A stretch of 64,000 bases of DNA from CAJXVY01 sp965657575 (GTDB lineage: Bacteria > Actinomycetota > Actinomycetes > Actinomycetales > Microbacteriaceae). Below the pieces are notes generated by a model. It made no database searches. It was not told the DNA's origin and was given only the letters and a program-made list of their open reading frames with translations. Shown one piece after another: positions 59,101 to 64,000 of the stretch (positions are counted from its first letter, which is position 1; every line of letters begins with the position of its first letter). The stretch covers positions 35,948 through 99,947 of the forward strand of contig CBFHOK010000004.1 of assembly GCA_965657575.1 (NCBI GenBank), in the 5' to 3' direction. The translations under genes and the position numbers were made by a program.

Positions 59101-59389
59101 GGGAATCCCTGCGATTGAAGTTACTAAATTTAGCGAAAAAGCCGAGGGAGAGCGGTCAATTGTTGAAATGATTGCCGATGGTGAAATTGATATCGTGATC
59201 AACACCCCAAGTGGCGGTGCAGCAAGGGCAGACGGTTATGAAATTCGCGCTGCAACAACTGCTAGCGGTAAAGCAATTTTCACCACTACCGCACAACTGG
59301 CACCGGCGATAGCGTCTCTAGAGTTCATAAGGGACAACCAGTTTGAAGTCGCCTCGCTTCAGGAATACGACAGGGCGCGAGCTAAGTGA
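56114..59389 (+). CDS. carB: Carbamoyl-phosphate synthase large subunit
   Basis: 1091 residues with two ATP-grasp halves. [20 protein letters not shown] (about 11) and the second-half [20 protein letters not shown] (about 552), [11 protein letters not shown] and [10 protein letters not shown] glycine loops, C-terminal allosteric MGS-like domain (about 945-1091) with ATSGTAKIL. Start TTG 56114 gives the typical MPKRTDI N-terminus; TTG 56102 is an alternative. Overlaps pyrF by 4 nt. Confidence 0.97.
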   Translation: [1091 protein letters not shown]

Positions 59390-60150
59390 TATTTGAATCT
59401 GGTCCGTATTTGTGTGTTGGCGCTGACCCACATGCCGAAGTCCTTAGTAACTGGGGTTTAGATGAATCGGTGACCGGCCTTAGGGAGTTCACCAAAATTT
59501 TTCTTGATGCAATCCCTGAGTCGGTGAAGGTGATCAAACCTCAGATATCGCTGTTCGAAAGCTTTGGTTCTCAAGGCTTTGCCGTGTTGGAGGATTTTCT
59601 AGCGAAACTCAACGAGTTGGAAAAGTATGTGATTGCCGATGCGAAGCGTTCAGATATTGGCTCCAGCATGGCGGGTTATGCAAAAGCTTGGCTTGCAAGC
59701 GATGCTCCGTTTTTAGCAGACGCAATTACAGTTTCTCCCTATTTGGGAGTGGGAGCTCTGAATCAAACATTTGAACTTGCACTGAGCAATCAAAAAAGGG
59801 TGTTCGTTTTGGTAGCAACGTCTAACCCAGAGGCTAGGCAGGTTCAATCAGATGGCACTGCTCTCAAAGTAATTCGAGAACTCAGCGAATACAACCCAGA
59901 AGGTTTGGGAGTGGTGGTTGGGGCAACAGTGGACACAGAGTTTTATGGAATTAGACAAGAGCTTATTAAGGCCAACTATCCTGTGCTGGCTCCGGGCTTT
60001 GGTGAGCAGGGAGCAAGTCTTGGCAAGACAAGTGAAATCTTCGGTGGCTTTGCCAATAAAGTTATTGCCAATGTCAGTCGCAGTGTCCTAAAAGGTGAAC
60101 CCTCGGAATTTGCGCAGAGAATAGACAGAGCGGCTTTGGAGATCAGATGA
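59386..60150 (+). CDS. pyrF: Orotidine 5'-phosphate decarboxylase, type 2
   Basis: 254 residues; final step to UMP. Catalytic motif VIADAKRSDIGSSMAGYAKA (about 84) defines the long-form type 2 enzyme; CVGADPHAEVLSNWGLDES near the start and APGFGEQGASLG (about 203) bind the phosphate. GTG start in a GTGA overlap with carB. Directly overlaps gmk by 4 nt; no mihF lies between, unlike Mycobacterium and Streptomyces. Confidence 0.96.
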   Translation: MIFESGPYLCVGADPHAEVLSNWGLDESVTGLREFTKIFLDAIPESVKVIKPQISLFESFGSQGFAVLEDFLAKLNELEKYVIADAKRSDIGSSMAGYAKAWLASDAPFLADAITVSPYLGVGALNQTFELALSNQKRVFVLVATSNPEARQVQSDGTALKVIRELSEYNPEGLGVVVGATVDTEFYGIRQELIKANYPVLAPGFGEQGASLGKTSEIFGGFANKVIANVSRSVLKGEPSEFAQRIDRAALEIR

Positions 60151-60707
60151 TTGTCGTAATTGCTGGGCCCGCTGGAGTTGGCAAGGGAAGCATTGTCAGT
60201 GGACTGCTTTCCAAACGAGAGGACTTCATCCTTAGCGTCAGTGCCACAACAAGGAAACCGAGGCCAAGTGAAACTGACGGTATTGAGTATTTCTTTGTAG
60301 AAGATGACCAATTTGACCGACTAGTCAGCCGCGGTGAGATGCTGGAGTGGGCATGGGTTTTTGGTCTACACCGCTATGGAACACCAATGGAACCAGTGCA
60401 AAAGCAATTGGCATTGGGCAAAACTGTGATCTTAGAGATTGACCTTGATGGGGCTAGGCAAATAAGAAACTCAGCCCCTGAGGCTATTCAGATTTTTATT
60501 GCGCCCCCCAGCTTTGAGGAGTTGGAGTCAAGATTGCGGGGCAGGGGCACGGAAACAGAAGAGCAATTGGAGGCCAGGTTAGAAACTGCCAAAGAGGAAT
60601 TAGCGGCCCAAGAGGAATTTGATCGAGTTTTTATAAACGATGACCTAGAAAAAACAACCCAAGAGGTTCTAAACTATCTACTTCAAAGGAAAGAATTAAA
60701 TGACTGA
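60147..60707 (+). CDS. gmk: Guanylate kinase
   Basis: 186 residues, GMP to GDP. P-loop IAGPAGVGKGSIVSGLL (about 5), GMP-binding SVSATTRKPRPSETDGIEYF (about 31), and ILEIDLDGARQIR (about 93). The P-loop has GAVGKGS rather than the usual GAGKST, still GxxxxGKG/S. No N-terminal IHF-like extension. ATG start. Confidence 0.95.
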   Translation: MIVVIAGPAGVGKGSIVSGLLSKREDFILSVSATTRKPRPSETDGIEYFFVEDDQFDRLVSRGEMLEWAWVFGLHRYGTPMEPVQKQLALGKTVILEIDLDGARQIRNSAPEAIQIFIAPPSFEELESRLRGRGTETEEQLEARLETAKEELAAQEEFDRVFINDDLEKTTQEVLNYLLQRKELND

Positions 60708-60954
60708 AGCACAAGGAATCGTAAACCCACCCATCGACGAGCTATTGGCGAAAGTTGATTCAAAGTATGAGCTAGTCATTTTTGCCTCCAAGCGAGCTCG
60801 TCAAATCTCTGAGTACTACTCAGCTCTGCACGAGGGAAGCTTGTTTAACTACGTCGGACCACTGATTGATAGCTCAGTCGATGACAAGCCACTTTCTATA
60901 GCTCTGCGCGAAATCCACCAGGACAAGCTGCAGAAAATCGCCATCGAGGACTAA
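60700..60954 (+). CDS. rpoZ: RNA polymerase omega subunit
   Basis: 84 residues. Omega signature PIDELLAKVDSKYELVIFAS and KRARQISEYYS (about 11-41), then a short C-terminal helix with SIALREIHQDKL. Assists RNA polymerase assembly. AAAGGAAAG Shine-Dalgarno. Overlaps gmk by 8 nt; gmk-rpoZ-coaBC is a conserved order. Confidence 0.95.
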   Translation: MTEAQGIVNPPIDELLAKVDSKYELVIFASKRARQISEYYSALHEGSLFNYVGPLIDSSVDDKPLSIALREIHQDKLQKIAIED

Positions 60955-60956
60955 CG

Positions 60957-62093
60957 TTGCGTATCCTGCTGGGTATCACCGGCGGTGTTGCGGCATTCAA
61001 GGCCGCAAGTATTATCAGACTGCTAACAGAGCAGGGCCATCAGGTTAGGGTGATTGCCACTGAAAATGCTCTTCGATTCATCGGTGAGACTACCCTGGCT
61101 AACCTAAGTAAAAACAAAGTCAATGTTGATCTATATGCAGATACCGATGAGGGTGCGCATATTGAGCTAGCCGACTGGGCAGAGCGAGTACTAATTGCCC
61201 CGGCGACAGCGTCAGTTATTGGTCGACTTGCTAATGGGATCGCTACCGATTTACTCACCAATGTTGTTTTAGCGACCTCAGCGCCTGTCACAATCGCGCC
61301 AGCAATGCATTCGAATATGTATCTAAATCCCGCAACACAAGAAAACTTAGAAAAGCTGAAGGCTCGCGGAGTTGAAATTATTGAACCCTCAGTCGGGCGA
61401 TTGAGTGGAAACGACTCGGGAATTGGAAGACTTCCCGAACCAGAAGACATCGTTCATAGTTTTATGGGTGTTCTTCCGCTTGCAGGCATTCGAGCCGTTG
61501 TGACAATGGGTGGGACCAGAGAGAGTATCGACAGCGTTCGCTACATCGGTAATCATTCAAGTGGCAAACAAGGAATGGCATTCGCCAGAGCACTGCGTGA
61601 CTTAGGTGCCGAAGTGAAGCTGATAAAGGCGCATACAACTGTTGACACTAGAGGCTATGAAACAGTGAGTGTTTCAAGTCATGCAGACTTACAAAAAGCA
61701 ATGGCGGAAAGTAACTGTGATTTATTGATCATGGCTGCAGCAGTAAGTGATTTCAAGGTTGCGACTAACGATAAGAAGCTAGACAGAGATTCCCCACAGT
61801 CAATATCACTGCAACCAACAGAGGATTTAGTGGCGGAATTCAAGAAAAACAATCCGGAGACGATTGTTCTTGGCTTTTCTGTTGCCGATTCAAGTGCTGA
61901 CTGGCTTGAAAAGGCAAGGGCAAAAAGGTCATCTAAGGGCCTCGAATTTCTTTTTGCGAACACCACCGAAGCATTCGATTCAGACATCACCCATGCATTT
62001 TTGATAGCCGAGGAAGAATTAGAGTTCAGCGGAAATAAGGATGTTGTTGCAAGAGAGGTCATGCAGGTGATCCAAAAGGCAATACTCAAATAG
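60957..62093 (+). CDS. coaBC: Bifunctional phosphopantothenoylcysteine decarboxylase/synthase
   Basis: 378 residues, coenzyme A synthesis. CoaC half: ILLGITGGVAAFKAASIIR (FMN-binding start), catalytic His in GAHIELADWAE (about 63), LIAPATASVIGRLANG, and PAMHSNMYLNPATQ (about 115); CoaB half: TMGGTRESIDSVRYIGNHSS (about 184) and AAAVSDFKV (about 262). TTG start. Its stop TAG doubles as the first bases of the proposed metK -10. Confidence 0.96.
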   Translation: MRILLGITGGVAAFKAASIIRLLTEQGHQVRVIATENALRFIGETTLANLSKNKVNVDLYADTDEGAHIELADWAERVLIAPATASVIGRLANGIATDLLTNVVLATSAPVTIAPAMHSNMYLNPATQENLEKLKARGVEIIEPSVGRLSGNDSGIGRLPEPEDIVHSFMGVLPLAGIRAVVTMGGTRESIDSVRYIGNHSSGKQGMAFARALRDLGAEVKLIKAHTTVDTRGYETVSVSSHADLQKAMAESNCDLLIMAAAVSDFKVATNDKKLDRDSPQSISLQPTEDLVAEFKKNNPETIVLGFSVADSSADWLEKARAKRSSKGLEFLFANTTEAFDSDITHAFLIAEEELEFSGNKDVVAREVMQVIQKAILK

Positions 62094-62096
62094 ACT
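62091..62096 (+). promoter_or_regulatory. Putative leaderless -10 of metK containing the coaBC stop codon
   Basis: TAGACT opens with the TAG stop of coaBC, followed by 7 nt (GACGGCG) and ATG 62104. No Shine-Dalgarno. A weak GTGATC is 18 bp upstream. No room for a SAM riboswitch in this gap. Confidence 0.42.
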
Positions 62097-62103
62097 GACG
62101 GCG

Positions 62104-63291
62104 ATGTCAAAATATCTATTTAGCTCTGAAAGTGTGACTGAGGGTCACCCAGACAAACTATGCGACCAAATTTCCGATGCCATTCTGGATGAGATGCTCC
62201 GCCAAGATAAGGATTCCAGGGTGGCAATCGAGTCTTTGGTTACAACCGGTCTCGTTCACATAGCGGGTGAGGTTAGAACCAAAGGATACGTTGAGATACC
62301 GGAACTGGTTCGAAAGCTAATCAGCGATATTGGTTACACCTCCAGCAAGGTCGGCTTTGATGGGGCGAGTTGTGGGGTGAGCGTTAGCATTGGCAATCAA
62401 TCACCTGAAATCGCGGCTGGTGTTGATAACAGCCTTGAATCAAGAACCGGCAACGACGACGAAATATCCAAATTGGGCGCTGGAGATCAGGGCGTTATGT
62501 TTGGATTTGCCACCGATGAGACCCCGGAACTGATGCCAATGCCTATTGCCATGGCCCATCGATTAACCGAACGTTTATCCGAGGTAAGAAAAAGCGGTGA
62601 AGTTGACTTTCTCAGACCTGATGGAAAAGCGCAGGTAACACTTGAATACGAAAACGGTGTTCCAGTAAGGCTTGACACTGTTGTTATCTCTACCCAGCAT
62701 GACGATCAGGTTAGTGACGACAAACTCAGTGAGGCGCTAATTGCAAAAGTAATCAAACCAGTCGTTGCTCGCTACGGGATGGGGATTGAGGGAGTAAGGC
62801 TTCTTATTAATCCCAGTGGCAGGTTTGTAATCGGTGGTCCGCAGGGAGATGCTGGATTAACCGGCAGGAAAATTATTGTCGATACTTATGGTGGCTTTTC
62901 CCGCCACGGAGGTGGAGCGTTCAGCGGTAAAGATCCATCAAAGGTTGACAGATCAGCAGCTTACGCAATGCGCTGGGTTGCCAAAAACATAGTTGCAGCA
63001 GGAGCCGCCAAAAAAGCAGAGGTGCAGGTTGCCTATGCAATTGGAGTCAGCGAACCAGTGTCGCTGATGGTCGACACCTTTGGAACCGGAGTTGTTTCCG
63101 ATGAGGCAATCACCAAGGCGGTGTTAAACACATTTGACCTAAGGCCAGGGGCAATTATTAGAGATCTTGACCTACTGCGGCCGATCTATCTAAAGACAGC
63201 GACATACGGACACTTCGGAAGAGAAGACGCCGATTTCCCATGGGAGAAAACCGATAGATCAGCACAATTAGCCAAAGAGTTGGGTTTGTGA
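62104..63291 (+). CDS. metK: S-adenosylmethionine synthetase
   Basis: 395 residues; makes SAM from methionine and ATP. SESVTEGHPDKLCDQISDAI (about 7), GAGDQGVMFGFATDET (about 121), and GGGAFSGKDPSKVDRSAAYA (about 262) are the family signatures. Stop overlaps the priA GTG by 4 nt. Confidence 0.98.
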   Translation: MSKYLFSSESVTEGHPDKLCDQISDAILDEMLRQDKDSRVAIESLVTTGLVHIAGEVRTKGYVEIPELVRKLISDIGYTSSKVGFDGASCGVSVSIGNQSPEIAAGVDNSLESRTGNDDEISKLGAGDQGVMFGFATDETPELMPMPIAMAHRLTERLSEVRKSGEVDFLRPDGKAQVTLEYENGVPVRLDTVVISTQHDDQVSDDKLSEALIAKVIKPVVARYGMGIEGVRLLINPSGRFVIGGPQGDAGLTGRKIIVDTYGGFSRHGGGAFSGKDPSKVDRSAAYAMRWVAKNIVAAGAAKKAEVQVAYAIGVSEPVSLMVDTFGTGVVSDEAITKAVLNTFDLRPGAIIRDLDLLRPIYLKTATYGHFGREDADFPWEKTDRSAQLAKELGL

Positions 63292-64000
63292 GTGCATTTT
63301 GCAAGGTGATGATTGACTCTCCTCTGCCTCAATTAGGAAGAGAGTTCGATTACAAAATTCCAGATTCTATGCAGCTGGAGATCGGAACTCCGGTGGCTGT
63401 TCCATTTGGAAGGCAGGCTAAACCTAAAAATGCAATTGTCACAGCCCTGAGTAAACAAAGTGATTATGCAAACGCAGAGGTCGCAGAAAAACTTGGCCCG
63501 AGAGTTCTATCATCCGAATTTCTAGACTTTATAAAAACTGTCGCCAAGAGGCAGGCGATTAGCCCTGGTGAATTATTGCGAATGGCAATGACTATTCAAC
63601 CTAAACGTAAGACCGATTTTCTGGAGGACCAACAAGAGATTGCTGATGGGATCTTAGACGCCGTTGGTGGATATCTAGCCTTAGACGGGCATCTGGCAGA
63701 CATTGTTGAAGCTAGGCAGCACCTGGTTGCTGGGGCTACCCACCCGCAATGGGCAATCAGAACGCTTCAATCGGCACTCTCATCGAGCGGAAGTGTGGTG
63801 ATAAACCTCCCGGATCACCGCCATATAAGACGCTTCCGTAGCCTTGTTACACAACTTGGTATCGAGGGAAATTTTTATTGGGCTGAGGATTTCAAGACAC
63901 CTGCAAAAAAATATTGGCTTCAGCAGAGATTACTAACAGAGGGCGGGATGCTGGTCGGGTCACGCTCAGTGATGCTAGTTGATGCAAAAAATCTTGAACG
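63288..64000 (+). CDS. priA: PriA-like primosomal protein N', 3'-truncated by window edge
   Basis: First 237 codons of a PriA family protein; it runs off the window. It starts GTG in a GTGA overlap with metK. The 3'BD domain is recognisable (VMIDSPLPQLGREFDYKIP, then GTPVAVPFGRQ). Where E. coli PriA has the Walker A loop (GxTGSGKT), this reads VAGATHPQWA, so there is no ATP-binding loop. Actinobacterial PriA proteins are known as helicase-degenerate, consistent with this. The metK-priA order is conserved in Actinobacteria. Confidence 0.85.
   Translation, partial: MSAFCKVMIDSPLPQLGREFDYKIPDSMQLEIGTPVAVPFGRQAKPKNAIVTALSKQSDYANAEVAEKLGPRVLSSEFLDFIKTVAKRQAISPGELLRMAMTIQPKRKTDFLEDQQEIADGILDAVGGYLALDGHLADIVEARQHLVAGATHPQWAIRTLQSALSSSGSVVINLPDHRHIRRFRSLVTQLGIEGNFYWAEDFKTPAKKYWLQQRLLTEGGMLVGSRSVMLVDAKNLE

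Noticed and set aside
62094..62103. SAM riboswitch before metK
   Set aside because: The gap after coaBC is 10 bp, so there is no space for one.
1..64000. Prophage, IS element, CRISPR array or defence island
   Set aside because: No transposase, integrase, phage structural gene, repeat array or defence gene was recognised; the gene order is core actinobacterial throughout.

Overview
The window is a gene-dense stretch of core chromosome from an actinobacterium, most likely a small-genome planktonic member of the Microbacteriaceae (Luna/acIII type: Rhodoluna, Aquiluna). That placement is inference. It rests on actinobacterial marker families (sepH, DUF4193, DUF3093, DUF3710, DUF3159, DUF3000, DUF7455, a helicase-degenerate PriA), on gene orders shared with Mycobacterium and Streptomyces, on a base composition near half GC by eye, and on very short intergenic gaps. 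No stretch over about 300 bases lacks a gene. I saw no insertion sequence, prophage, CRISPR array or recent island.

Layout. 1-4.3 kb: end of an MFS transporter, the principal sigma factor gene rpoD (apparently with an AUC start), a degenerate MurT/GatD-like pair and a small zinc protein. 4.3-8.7 kb: convergent topoisomerase IV genes parE and parC. 8.7-13.1 kb: a phosphodiesterase-type enzyme, sepH, and the DUF4193/DUF3093/dut/DUF3710/DUF3159 block. 13.1-17.8 kb: acnA and dxs. 17.7-21.3 kb: a minus-strand run of RNase D, DUF3000, a RibD-like reductase, sufE and a rhodanese. 21.3-26.1 kb: zapE, amtB with a strong terminator, tRNA-Gly/Cys/Val, mqo and a short VIT1-like carrier. 26.2-38.3 kb: thrS, a HIT protein, pdxST, yebC, ruvCAB, yajC-secDF and the RSH (p)ppGpp enzyme. 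38.3-40.3 kb: minus-strand DUF349 protein and an anchored cyclophilin. 40.4-64 kb: an almost unbroken plus-strand series of rarA, rpsD, two small membrane proteins, alaS, ruvX, mltG, aroE-aroC-aroK-aroB-aroQ, efp, nusB, the pyrimidine operon (pyrR-pyrB-pyrC-membrane protein-carA-carB-pyrF), gmk, rpoZ, coaBC, metK and the start of priA.

Functionally these are housekeeping modules: shikimate, UMP, B6, isoprenoid precursor and SAM synthesis, Holliday-junction processing, Sec export, stringent response and the division factors SepH and ZapE. Start codons are often TTG or GTG, and many neighbours overlap by 4 nt.

Points to look at: (1) GatD lacks both its catalytic Cys and His, and its MurT partner lacks the Cys4 zinc ribbon. 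(2) rpoD has a good Shine-Dalgarno in front of ATC, and no ATG/GTG/TTG fits. (3) About a dozen genes have a TANNNT element 6-8 nt before the start codon and no Shine-Dalgarno, which suggests leaderless transcription. In three cases the upstream stop codon forms part of the -10, and between DUF3093 and dut two such elements overlap head to head in 23 bp. (4) A PyrR-type RNA hairpin precedes pyrR. (5) mihF and pgsA/PIM genes are missing from loci where relatives carry them.
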